From the NCBI RefSeq assembly GCF_004379255.2, contig NC_056034.1:436501-500500 (forward strand): a stretch of 64,000 bases of DNA, in the 5' to 3' direction. The notes below the pieces were generated by a model that saw only the letters and a program-made list of their open reading frames with translations, was not told where the DNA came from and made no database searches. Shown piece after piece: positions 51,882-63,204 of the stretch (positions within the stretch are counted from its first letter, which is position 1; the number at the start of each line of letters is the position of its first letter). Made by a program: the position numbers and the translations under genes. Source of the stretch: Salvia splendens. Its lineage: Eukaryota; Streptophyta; Magnoliopsida; Lamiales; Lamiaceae.

Positions 51882-54159
51882 CGACTCAACAACCCTCCCT
51901 TCCAACTCATTGTGATATACTCATTTCTTTCCAACTCAAACATCCATTCCCAACAACCCCTGACACAGAGAATCACAATAGATTAATAATGACTCCTCAA
52001 CTTCAATACAACAAATAACCTATTAAGTAGTAACAAACTGATCCAATCTTATCAATAGATTCTACTTATAAAACACTCAATTGAAACTAAAACAGCTGCA
52101 ATACACTTGATCCACTCAAAATTAAGCACAATCCCCTAATCGTTTTTCCCCCTCCCAACTTCCTTGATCAAGAACTAATAGCCGTAGCTCCCGAATTCCA
52201 GCTGGCAACTCTACCCACACAGCAGAGCAATGAAAGAAAAATAACCACAACAACTAAAACGAATCCAATATCAATCCCTCACACACAGCAGAGCAATGAA
52301 AGAAAAACGAACCTTTATACATATAACTTCCGAAGGGGAAATCCGGAGAAACACGCCGCAATCACTGGATTCAAAAAAATAATCACTCTGTATCCCCTCT
52401 GTCACACAATTCACTCTGAAAAACGCGGGATTTCGGGGAGAAACAGTTGCCCCTTCTCATTCAGCGAGTGTCAGCCCTAATTTCTTGATCCTCAAATATA
52501 TGGGAAATCGGAAGTTGAATCACCAAGATTAATCGTAATTGGGGCGTGAATTAATACAACTAAGTAACTAATTTTCGAAATGATTCGTCGTGGTCAGAGA
52601 TTTGCAATTGCATGATTATAATAATGGTAGGAGAAATTTGATTGAGAAGAAAGCGACTGAAACAAGCTAAGCTGTACGTAGCCATTTTCATCCCAATTTA
52701 AATAATCACAATTTGTTGATTAACACAAAATTATGAAAGCGACGGCCTATGGTTAACAGACACGTGGCTATATTCCAATTGTCGCTTAACATATATTTTC
52801 TTTTTTGCTAGATTTGAAAGCTGACTTAAATTGTTGTATCAGGCAATAAAATAAATTAGTTTTAGCGGACTGCTTCTTATTTTATAAAATAATATTTGCT
52901 TGTGTAATTGGAAATTGGAATTGATAGATTTTTCTTGATGTATAATATTTTATTATGTGTTACGTATTAATTTTGGAAAAGGGATCACAAAAATAAAGTG
53001 GAGTATATCAATTATCTTCTTGATTAGGTTATCAATTTTACTAGGTAATTTGATGAGCTGTTATTCAATTATGGGGTATTTATTTAAATGTTAATGTTAA
53101 TTTCCAATTTGGGTAAATGGTCAATACTTGCTCCATTTACTCCGACCAATTACTAAATCACTTTCGGGATTTAAAATTTATAATTCAATATGTAATAATT
53201 AAGTTATGTTGCCACTACTGCCATTCACCAATTGCCACTCATTGTATATCATGTACTCTACTCGTTATGTTTTTGTTTTTAATTTCCATTTTTTAATAAT
53301 TTGATTTTTATATGTAAAATCAAATTATGGTCAACTACTTTAATTTTGGGCCAAATCTCAAAAGGATTTGAAATTATGGGCTATTGAGAGCTGTAATTAC
53401 CAAAATTATGTTAGAATTGTTTTGCAAAGCTACTGACCGCTTTATCATGGGCTCTAGTATAATTTAATATCCGAAAGTGAAATAACGGGTCGGCCCATCT
53501 GGTCCATGTTAAATTGGTACTCTACTTTTATTATAGAAAATTGATTAATTGCTCGAACTTTATAAAATTTTAATGACAATTCACGAATTTATAATTTTTA
53601 TTAAATCATTAGTCTCAAAATGAAGTTGATTTTAAAAATAAAATGGTATTGTTCTGTTTAACATAAAAAATAAAAGTAATTTTAAATGAATAAAGTATGT
53701 ATTAGTACTTAGGAGGGTCCGAATAGTCATTCGAGGACCTTGCATCGGCTGCATCGCCATCTTCTTGCTCTCAGCTTTGGGGCCGACTATGTCGTTCTCT
53801 GTTTTTGGCATATATCTACAAGTCTGTCGTTGACAAACAAATTGACCGGCGTCCCAAAAAATTGAGTCATTCTCATTTCACGAATCAAGTCGTAGAGAGG
53901 AATAAATAGGTATGACAACATTGTCACTAGGGTTTACAAGGGTCCTAAACACAAATATGAGGAGCACAAGAACCTTGGCACAAGGTCGTCATGATCAAGA
54001 GGCTGGTTTGGCTTACCAAAACAATATCTTTTATCCTTCGAGAGGCATGCACAAATCAAGGGGCACGATATACCAACTAGTCATCTATGACTTGGGGATG
54101 CTCGTTGAGGGTTTGAGTTGCCTATGAACATAAAATGCCAACTAAACATTGTTAGCAAA
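51882..54159. other. FAB1 upstream region and intergenic DNA
   Basis: Bases 51882 to about 52480 are probably FAB1 5-prime UTR, perhaps with an intron (a direct duplication around acacagcagagcaatgaaag at 52218 and 52284 lies here). Beyond 52700 it is AT-rich. The ORF at 53912-54127 has no recognisable motif and I do not call it a gene. Confidence 0.45.
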
Positions 54160-54418
54160 TGCATTGCCACATGAAGTCTCATTTCTTGGCGGCACGATTT
54201 TTAAGAAAGGTTAAAAAACGTTGGCGAAAAAAGTTAGTGGAATATGAGTTCTAATTGTATATATTAGTCTTAAATAAAATGTGAGAGAAATGAGTTAGTG
54301 GAATGTAAGACTATATTACATTTATAGTAACAATGAATCACGACTCCTAATTGTGGACGGACTAAAATAAAAAAAACTGACTTATCGCGGAGAGAGGCTT
54401 ATCGCGGACAGAGGGACC
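54160..54418. mobile_element. Degenerate Stowaway-like MITE
   Basis: Typical Stowaway words remain: aagtctcatttcttggcggc, tgagttagtggaatg, aattgtggacggactaaaat, and tatcgcggacagaggga at the right end. The ends are too worn to define TIRs exactly. It lies about 300 bp upstream of the eIF2B alpha gene. Confidence 0.5.
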
Positions 54419-54724
54419 TGCATTTATAACACACAACAAAAATATACTACTACATCACATTGAAATTTTCCAACCGTTGATGCTGCAGTTTTATGACGTG
54501 GCGATCGTCTAAAACTCCATCGGAGCTCTACATAATTAAATAACCGTAGAGAAACTATTCCCAAAATCCGCCCATTCCCTCTTTCTCTCAATCCTGCCAG
54601 AACTTCACCAAAACCCTGCCGCCGGCGTCGTTTTCACGGCTGAATCGCACAAATTTCTGATTCCCATTCCCGCTAACCGCAAATCGATCCATCAAAAACG
54701 TGTTAATTTCACGAAAAGAGACAG

Positions 54725-56911
54725 ATGTGGTATCGATCAGCTTCATTCATCCTCGACAAGCAGGAGCAGCAGCGGAAAGACGCCGCCGAGAGCCGCCCGC
54801 TCTCCCTTGTATCCACCGCCATGACTGAAAACCCTGGCGCTAACGTCTCAATGTACTACGAGACGCGTGCGGCGCACCACGGCGTTGTAACGAGCGATTG
54901 GCTGGCTCAGGCGCAGGCCGCCGTCGCAGGAAACGCGGACGACGCTGCTGTGGAGAACAACGCGTCCGGTGGCGAGGAGAAAGGTAAGAAGTTCTCGGTG
55001 GTTGACGAGTTTAACAATTGGCGGAAACAGCCGGAATTGGCGGAGGCTGTGGCGGCGATTAGGGCTTTGGCGTCGGTAATTCGTTCGAGCCAAGCGAAAA
55101 CGATGATGGAGCTTGAAATTGAGCTTAAAAAGGCATCCGATTCTCTTAAAGTAAGCAAATTATTTCGATTTTGTCGAGCTCTTTGTTTATCCCTCATTTT
55201 ATGTTATAACGTTTTTGTATTATTCCAACTGAGTTTGTAAATCTTTATCTGATTGTTTCGATAATATTAAGTGGCAAACGAATAAAATGAATCGATTAGT
55301 TAGATGATAGAATAATGAGTGGTATGGATCAACCGACCATTCGACGGATGAATTAGAGCTACAAAAAACATCTGGTTTTCATTGAAAATTGACTTCTGCT
55401 TCTATTATGCTTGAATTCCTGCAAATGAGTTTGAATGTTTCACATCTTTGACCACTTATCTAATTGTGTTTGGATCATGTGAATTGTGAAGTAGCAAATC
55501 TCTAATTTGAGTTTATTAGATTGACAGAACAATGAGTGTTGATCAGAATGACATTGATAATTTTACGAATTCTTGCAATTCTGATGCAGTCATGGGACAC
55601 TACTTCAATCTCCTTAACAGCTGGTTGTGACATTTTCATGCGATATGTGACTAGAACTTCAGCTTTAGATCGTGAAGACTTCGGTTCTGCCAAGTCCCGA
55701 CTTCTTGAGCGTGCTGAGAAGTTTGGGGAGATATCATATAAGGTGTTCATTTGATAGACAGTTTTGAGTTCCAAGCTTTGAATTTGTTTAAACGGATCTT
55801 TCCCATGACAGGCTCGGAGAATAATAGCTATGCTGAGTCAAGATTTTATATTCGATGGTTGCACAATTCTGGTGCATGGCTTCTCCAGGGTTGTGCTCGA
55901 AGCTCTGAGAACTGCAGCGGAGAATAAGAAACTGTTTCGAGTTCTCTGCACAGGTGTGTGCTCCTAGCATCAACTCTATATCACCTGACTTACTTCTCCA
56001 CATTATCAGTAACATATTTGATCACTGTTTTCCTTTGTCCAAGTGCTTAGCAGTTAGCACTTCATAATAGTCGTATGGATTTCTTTCCTCTGAGACGAAA
56101 ATAAGAAAGGAAGATAAATCTGTCAGAGGGCTATCGAAAATAATACTGGAATCATCTATTTTCCTCTAAACAAACTACAAACCTGACCATTTATGGCTTC
56201 TCAAGTCATCCATAAGCATTGCTAAAAAATGCTTGGCATTCTTTTCAATAGTATTAGTTAATGTGCATATTTTTGCAAGTAATAACTGGCTTGCTGTATG
56301 CACTTGTGAATTATGAGGATTGAGGCATACATGTTTCTTTGAGGATAGACTTTTCAGTTTAGTGTATGATATGACTCTGGAACACAGAGGGAAGACCCGA
56401 CAGGTCAGGATTACGTGTGTCCAATGAGCTTGCCAAACTGGATGTCCCTGTTAAGCTCTTAATTGACTCTGCTGTGGCATATAGCATGGATGAAGTAGAC
56501 ATGGTACTTGTTGGAGCAGATGGTGTGGTTGAAAGTGGAGGCATTATAAACATGATGGGAACCTACCAAATTGCATTGGTTGCCAAAGCCATGAACAAGC
56601 CAATGTACGTTGCTGCTGAGAGCTACAAGGTATTATCCACCCTGACTGTGTTTCATAAATTTAGTTTGGATTATTCTGAAACATATGCATGCCCGTTCTT
56701 GCAGTTTGCACGCCTATACCCGTTGGACCAGAAAGACATGGCGCCAGCCTTACGCCCCATTGATTTTGGCGTACCAATTCCATCAAAGGTGGAGGTTGAA
56801 AGATCTGCTCGCGACTACACCCCCCCACAGTATCTCACCCTCCTCTTTACTGATCTTGGCGTTCTTACACCGTCTGTGGTAAGTGACGAGCTCATCCAGC
56901 TCTACCTATAG
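54725..56911 (+). CDS. Translation initiation factor eIF2B, alpha subunit
   Basis: Regulatory subunit of eIF2B, the guanine-nucleotide exchange factor that recharges eIF2 with GTP in the cytosol. Five exons (54725-55150, 55590-55742, 55812-55953, 56388-56629, 56705-56911) join in frame to 389 aa. Family features include RRIIAMLSQDFIFDGCTILVHGFSRVVLEAL, TEGRPDRSGLRVSNEL, DSAVAYSMDEVDMVLVGADGVVESGGIINMMGTYQIALVAKAMNKP and the C-terminal YLTLLFTDLGVLTPSVVSDELIQLYL, all typical of the eIF2B alpha/beta/delta Rossmann-like fold. The N-terminal 80 residues (MWYRSASFILDKQEQQ) are longer than in animal subunits, and the extension has a variable Ala/Glu/Asn-rich stretch. I see no lesion. Confidence 0.95.
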
Positions 56912-59037
56912 ACTAAAACGTGCAGCTTGCTTTGGCACCACATCATTTTTTCTATTAGTTCTTCAAGATTATGGATTAGCATGTTGGTGCACATGCTGAA
57001 ATTTTGCTTCAAGATTAGTCTTTTCTGAGATATTTGTGGACAGCATGATTATGTTGGAATTTTTTGAATGTATGATTGTAGTTGCACTGGATTTTTTCTT
57101 GGTGAAATAGGATTCTTTTTTTGGCATAGAAAGCATAGACATACTTTTGAGTCACATAAATAGTTATGTTAACTAGATGAATTTGTCATTTTTATGTGAT
57201 GTTTTATACTATCGCCGTCTCACGTTACTTGAGTCTTTACGTTACTTGAGTCTTTTTTTGGAGCACGTAATTTAAGTAGTGTTTAGTATGGTTAAGTAGA
57301 TACAAAATACAATAGAGAGATGAGAGAAGGTAAAGTAAGAGAATTAATGTGTTGTTTTTTTGCTGAAAATGACTCTTGGAAAGTTCAAAATGGAATACGA
57401 ACTCAAGTAACATGAAATATTTGAAGTATAACTTTTGCACATTTTAGACTTTAGACTAGAAGAGTAACATGGTAGACCTCCTAGTGTGGTAGCTAGGTAA
57501 AATGGCTATGTACTTAAATCAAACAGAATTATTCCAAATCGTTACTTTTCTTTTTCATTTTTTCCCATAAATCAAAATTTTCGACCCAAAATTAAATTAT
57601 TTACAAATTATAGTAAGTAGTAACACGAGTTCGAAATATTACTATTTCATTCTGTGTCCATAACTAATACATGAACTTTAAAGAAAATAGTACTCCACTA
57701 GTATGAAATAAGAGATGTAAGAGAGCCACAAAATACGTTTTGTTTTTTATGAGACAGTCCTTACGGCTTGATCACGATGCTCAACTCTCAAACAAATTTA
57801 TATGGTCACCACTTAAACGGGTTAAAACAACATGCAAAAATAATTAAAGTGTGAAAAGATACTAGAAATAAAAATACTATATTTGTTTTATGTTAATTTC
57901 ACGACTTACACTATTTATATTTTAAGTAAGAATTAAAATATTTAATTAATATATTAAAGTAAATTAAGTATTTCATCATTAAGTGATTCTCATTACACTT
58001 AAAATACTAATTTAATTCCACTGAAAAATCAATCCCAAATTAAAGATCTAAAATGAAAAGTGTGAGTAATATGAGACGGAGAGAGTATCATTTTACAACT
58101 AAAGCTTAGTTTTCTACGTTCGTTTCCCGTCAATAAAAATGTGATTAAAATCAATAAAAATTGTACAAATTACAAAATTAAAATGTGATTAAAATCAATA
58201 AAAATTGTACAAATTACAAAATTTACTGACTTTACTCAAATAAAAATATCATTTTACAAATTACATGATAACTAAAGCTCGGTTTTATACTTAAGTTTCC
58301 CCTTATAAAAAAGTGAATACAATAAATAAATCGAACTTTCATATGTATTCAATTACAAATATTGATTAAGCTCTATCTCACATTAGCTCAAAGAAAAAGA
58401 AGTAATTGTTTGATATTTTAAATATATTCGAGTCGAGCGTGAGACCCGAACGCACATGAGTGTGCCCCTTATGTAAGTTTTAAATTTAATGATAACCTAG
58501 CTAGTCACAATTTTTAAATACAAGGAAAAAAAATTACCAAGCCTAAATTATTTATGGTGTAGTATATGAGGCTACGTTTCTATACAAGCCAGATGATTTT
58601 GTGTTAAAATTCCAATCCAACATAAAAGATATGTTCGTGGTTCAAACGTACAACCACTCGAGGTCAAAAATACAGAAACTAAACTAGTTTGAAAATTTAA
58701 TAGTAGTAGAAGAGAAGAAAATAGAGAACCACAAAATAATTTTAAAAATAGTCCGTACACTCTTTTAAACATCATGAAAAAACCTATTTAAAATGTGCAG
58801 AAGATATAATAAAACTTCATATAAAAACGACAAAACCCATCTTTTCCATAATAATTGTTTAATTTATTCAGCTCACGGCTGCCTCTCCATTTCTCTGTGT
58901 TCTCACAGGTCACACGATGCTTCTCGTCCTCGTACTGTATAAATTCAACTGAAATGTAAGCTTTTGAAATCATAAAATCTTCCCATTTTAAAAACACACA
59001 TACACACAGTGTCACATAGTTTCAACAGATATTCATC
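56912..59037. other. Intergenic with worn MITEs and a tandem doubling
   Basis: After the eIF2B 3-prime UTR, 57210-57427 has inverted words (cgttacttgagtc and gaactcaagtaac) of a Stowaway-like MITE. A 43-bp unit starting gtgattaaaatcaataaaaa is tandemly doubled at 58141-58222. A Stowaway-like right end (atgagacggagagagta) lies at 58072-58088. The last 150 bp before 59038 may be an FLZ promoter. No other gene is recognised. Confidence 0.5.
57210..57427. mobile_element. Stowaway-like MITE
   Basis: The left end ctatcgccgtctcacgttac is followed by ttgagtc; the right end, reverse-complemented, has catgttacttgagttcg. The TA at each side fits Stowaway insertion, but the ends are diverged. Confidence 0.45.
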
Positions 59038-59494
59038 ATGCTATCACTAATGTGGAGGTCGAAGAAATGGGATTATTCGAGGAAAATTGTCTTTGGATTT
59101 TTTTCCAATAGAAATTGTTCGAGTGAAGAAAATATGAAATCAGAAGATGGAATATCTTGCCACCATTATCAATATTCTTACAATTTTCTCAATTCTTGCC
59201 ACCTCTGCCACAAGCCTTGGAGTGGCAAAGAAATTTACATGTGCAGGTAATTGTTTTCGAAATAAAACCAACTAGAACGCATTAGTCTGAAACAGAGTTA
59301 TTTATTTGTTTTAAATTATTCAAATATTGGGGTTTTATACATTTTAATTTTCCCACTCTAAAATATTTATTTGGAAGATATGAAGAAAATCGGGGTTTCC
59401 ACGAGAAGAATCTTGGCAGCGCCGTCGCCGGTGCGAGGCTAGAGGTGTTGGAAGCGTGGTTGCGTCGGCGCCGCCGATTTTTGTGTTGGTGTAG
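59038..59494 (+). pseudogene. FLZ zinc-finger gene, second zinc half lost
   Basis: Plant FLZ (FCS-like zinc finger) proteins are small adaptors, many of which bind SnRK1. Exon 1 (59038-59246) ends FLNSCHLCHKPWSGKEIYMCR, the first zinc half with its C-x2-C, and stops at a GT donor exactly where FLZ genes have their intron. The only plausible continuation is 59386-59494, joined in phase, giving KSGFPREESWQRRRRCEARG...VLV and a stop, 105 aa in all. It lines up with the family motif G-F-C-S-x-E-C-R as G-F-P-R-E-E-S, so both second-half cysteines are replaced. Either this is a decayed copy or a protein that cannot fold a normal finger. The exon-2 acceptor is my inference. Confidence 0.55.
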
Positions 59495-59691
59495 AAAAGA
59501 TTTGAGTGTTAGATTTGGTGATGATTTTAGCTCATGGTTGTTTGTTTGGTTTTATTATTTGAGAAGTCCAGTTAAAGACTAGTGGAAACACATGCAATTT
59601 GGTTCTTTTCATTTATTTATTGATTATAAATAACTTACTCTTATAATTTGAGGTATGTAGTAGGTTATCTACTTTTGTAATTTTTATTGAT

Positions 59692-59700
59692 AAAATATTA
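59692..59700. repeat. 9-bp target-site duplication (left) AAAATATTA
   Basis: AAAATATTA is exactly repeated at 61206-61214 on the other side of the Pack-MULE-like element. Confidence 0.9.
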
Positions 59701-59984
59701 GACTAAAGGCCAAAAGTGGTCTTTAACATATGACGATTTTACGATTTTTGTCTAAAACATTATCTTTTGAATTATTTAGTCCTCCACAATTGAAAACGGG
59801 CCGGATTTAGTCCTTTTTGGGCGGCACCGGTAATAACTGACGGTCAATGCATGTTTAAACTATTTTGACTGAATTAGGAGTTTAAATTAGAATATTTAAT
59901 TTATTTAAAACTAAATTACGCATCAAACTCCATATATTATAAGGATTTTTGAAAAAATAAGAAAGAAAATACAGTACATTACTG

Positions 59985-60225
59985 AGGGTGAATTTGCAGA
60001 TGGGTCTGTTTTCACTTTTCACCTTCTTCTTAATGTTCTTGAGCTGAAACAATCCCCTCAAAAATGCATCGACAATTTGCTTCTGGGATTCCAGCATCAT
60101 TTCGTTCTACTCCATCTCCATTCGTGCTGCCTCCATCTCTCGCCATCTCCATCCTCACAATCCTTCGCCCAACGTTTTATCGATGCCACGATCTACTCCG
60201 CCGCGCTCCTCAACTTAAATTAATT
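59985..60225 (-). pseudogene. Captured gene fragment, trihelix-like C-terminus
   Basis: On the minus strand the stretch encodes RMEMARD, EMEAARMEME, then NEMMLESQKQIVDAF, interrupted by a frameshift and a TAG. Met/Glu/Arg repeats of this type followed by LESQKQIVDAF resemble the C-terminal coiled coil of plant trihelix transcription factors. That is from memory of the family and tentative. Upstream (60190-60225) minus-strand sequence stays GC-rich. It lies wholly inside the Mutator element, so it is a captured piece. Confidence 0.45.
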
Positions 60226-60659
60226 TGTTAATCATGACAATCCCATTAATTTCATTGATCAAAAAGCAATGAAATAATAATGAATTGATAAATGAACGTA
60301 TACGCTATGTGTCCAGCCAAATCACTGAAATTTCCAGCAATTGCTAGAACCCAAAAATTCAACTGGAAAGAACTCCAATTCAACTATAAATCGTCACAGC
60401 CTTGAACCAGAATCGACCCTAACAATCGAACCAAATTGAAGATGGAACAAAAAAAAATATCCAACAAAAATGAGCCGACTTCCTCTAAAATGAAACATAG
60501 AAATTCAACGAAAATGGTTCAGATTTACATCAAATTGAACTTGGAGAGGCAATGGTTGCAAAGAAGTTTCCTTCTGAGTTTGCCCAGCCAAGCAACGACC
60601 ACCACCCAACTGTTTTCATGAGATCGTGCTCGTGAGAGGTGTTTTCCTCTAGAATTTCT

Positions 60660-60965
60660 TAATAATCGATCGGGATTTGAGCTCTGGAATTGATTCTCTT
60701 ATGTTTGACACCGTCGGCGAATCCTAATTTGGTGTTGTTCTTCGATTTGAACTTCAATTTCACAATATTCTGATCCAGCAAAGACTTCATTCGAGATCCG
60801 TCGCCGAAACCCTCTTGCTTCTGCGCGATTGGCGGTGGTGCGGAGCCGTTCTCCACCGCGTCCATGTTCTCGAATAAGAACTACGACGAGAAGTACCTCT
60901 CGCCGCCGGGATGGTGCGGGAACCCGGCGGTGCGCTGCCTCTCCGCCACCGCGTGGAGCTTTTTT
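60660..60965. pseudogene. Second captured GC-rich fragment
   Basis: This stretch is far more GC-rich than its surroundings. On the plus strand 60781-60965 reads open (FSNKNYDEKYLSPPGWCGNP and more); on the minus strand a different frame is open too. I do not recognise the source gene. It ends abruptly at agctttttttgat, close to the inner edge of the right TIR. Confidence 0.4.
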
Positions 60966-61205
60966 TGATAAATAATTGATTAATAATTTAGCAGGAGTAC
61001 TGGTAGTTAACAAAACGTACTTAGTTACCAAATCCCATCAAAATAGTTTAAACATGCCTTTACCGTTAATTTTTAACGGCACCGTCTAAAAAGGACTAAA
61101 TCCAGCATGTTTTCAATTGTGGAGGACTAAATAATTAAAAAGATAATGTTTTAGACCAAAATCGTAAAATCGTCATATGTTAAGGACCACTTTTGGCCTT
61201 TACTC

Positions 61206-61214
61206 AAAATATTA
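61206..61214. repeat. 9-bp target-site duplication (right) AAAATATTA
   Basis: Exact copy of 59692-59700. Confidence 0.9.
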
Positions 61215-63204
61215 ATAAATTAAATTAATTCTCAAATCTTTCTACACTATTATTCAGTTCTACTTATTATAATAATCCTAAAAATTAACTTTTGAGTAAA
61301 TTAAATATTTTACCAAACAACTATACCAAATGAACTCAATATATTTCATAACATGACGTATCTTCATGTTATTATGCCCAACAAAAATAAAATATACTAC
61401 TACTTTTCAGTCTGTATTAAGGCAATGGACCGTATGTTATCAAAACCATCTTGCTCTTTCAAACCATTAACTGCTGTAATAAAAAAGTATTACTAGTAAT
61501 AATAGGAGTATTTGAAAGTTGTTGGATAATAATAATTCAACAACATAAAAAAGAGCGATTTATAATTAATGCTATAATTATTCATCTTCGAACAGCCATT
61601 GTGGTAGGTTATTGTAATCATATCATATATGCACACAAGTCAATTTTTTAAATTCAAAATGGAAAGGTGAAATTATTTGTATAACTCTGTCACATAGTAT
61701 TACAATTTATCATCTACGTCTACTCTATTAATATTAGTAAGTACTCCATATTATTCCCAACTTGTATACGAAATTCACATTTAATTTGTAAAGGATATAA
61801 GCCCCCTACTTGATTTGATTTTTACTAAACCAAAATGAAGTTAAATGGTCAGTGTTGGACATGTCAAGCATGCAATTGAAATTATTATTAAAGAAAGTGC
61901 TATATTTATTGTGCAAAAATGAAAATATTTTTATAAATAAGAATTTATTAGCATTTTAATATCTCACACACTACTTCAAAAAAAATACTTTAGTTTTGAT
62001 GGTGGGAGATGATCAGATGAACAAGAATATCATACACTACTCGTAAAAAATCACTCTTAAATTTGTTTATTGAATGCAATATGCCAATCATGCATTCACC
62101 ATTTTATGAATTACACAATACTCAGCATGATTTATAAAATAAAATTACCAAAATATTAATAAAAAAAATTTGAACGAAAGAGAGAGAGAAGATGACAACA
62201 ATACAACACTCAGTATTCTTCCAAAGCACCCAGAAATTTCATTCAATATTCCCTCAATTTTATTCCAATTATAATTCAATCAATCCTGGCTAAAGGGGAA
62301 TGAATGAAAACAGTGCTAGAACACATTTTACGATTTGGGACGAAAATTGAAATGTAGTTTGACTTTGATAATCCAAAAAAAATAAAAATTGCCAAGTAAA
62401 TGATTACAGCAATTAACTTACCTAATTATAATAGCAGATGAATTCAAGTTAACAAAATCAGAATTGAAGTTTTAACAGATCATTATGAAAAGAATTTAGT
62501 TTATTGCCACATTATAATAAAGATTAAAGATTTCCCCAATTTTTTTTAGATGGAGATGATATAGCGGTGGATAGAGCAAGTCCATCACTTGTTTCGAAGA
62601 TCAATTGATAAAGATTCTTGAAACACACGATTTTTCTTTTTTATTTTCCCCTTTTCCTATTCTTTTATTGTTTGATTTTTTATCGGGGTTGAATTAAATA
62701 GGCAGTCGCATTAGGGTTACCTATTTTTTCTTCCCTCTGTATGCGATAGGAGATTTGTTTTGGTTTGAAAGCGGCGATCTTTGTTGATTTCTCCATCTGG
62801 GTCGGTCAGTTTGTTTGTTTTATCATCTGGGTTTTCGAAATCTTCAATGTCTTTTGTGTCTGTTTCAGCTGATTTTGGGTATTCATAAGTTGGGAGGATG
62901 ATGTGTTAAGTAATTCTTGTGTGATTTTTGTAAGTTATGATTTCTGTTGCTGTAGAAATTTATTTGCTTTTGTTTGATTTTGGTTCAGTTAATTTTTCTG
63001 CAGATCAGGCCTCGATTTTTCTGTGTTATTTGTGTGGAAATAAGTTGTGAATTTTGGTGCTAGTTCAAGTGAAGTTCGTTCATCATGCTGCTGCAATGAT
63101 GCTTGAATGTGGTTTTTAAAGTGGAGAATAAGTGGATTTTGTGAGAGATAAGTAAATTTGGATAAGTTTCCTGCCCTTCTCGAGTAAAATCCAGTGATTT
63201 GGAT
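61215..63204. other. Intergenic, then 5-prime region of last gene
   Basis: AT-rich without recognised genes to about 62500. From about 62560 to 63204 the sequence is T/G-rich with gtttgttttatcatctgggt-like stretches, probably the 5-prime UTR (perhaps with an intron) of the gene starting at 63205. Confidence 0.5.

Larger units (their letters stand above)
59701..61205. mobile_element. Pack-MULE-like non-autonomous Mutator element
   Basis: A 1505-bp element with long terminal inverted repeats of about 175 bp (59701-59875 and 61031-61205), starting GACTAAAGGCCAAAAGTGGT on the left and, reverse-complemented, GAGTAAAGGCCAAAAGTGGT on the right, with a perfect 9-bp target duplication. Those are Mutator-superfamily traits. 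The interior is much more GC-rich than the flanks and looks like captured gene sequence on each side, with no transposase, so it fits a Pack-MULE. TIR identity is high but not perfect (several substitutions). Confidence 0.85.

Noticed and set aside
53912..54127. 71-aa plus-strand ORF upstream of the eIF2B alpha gene
   Set aside because: It has no motif, no splice partner and no upstream coding continuation. I treat it as chance.
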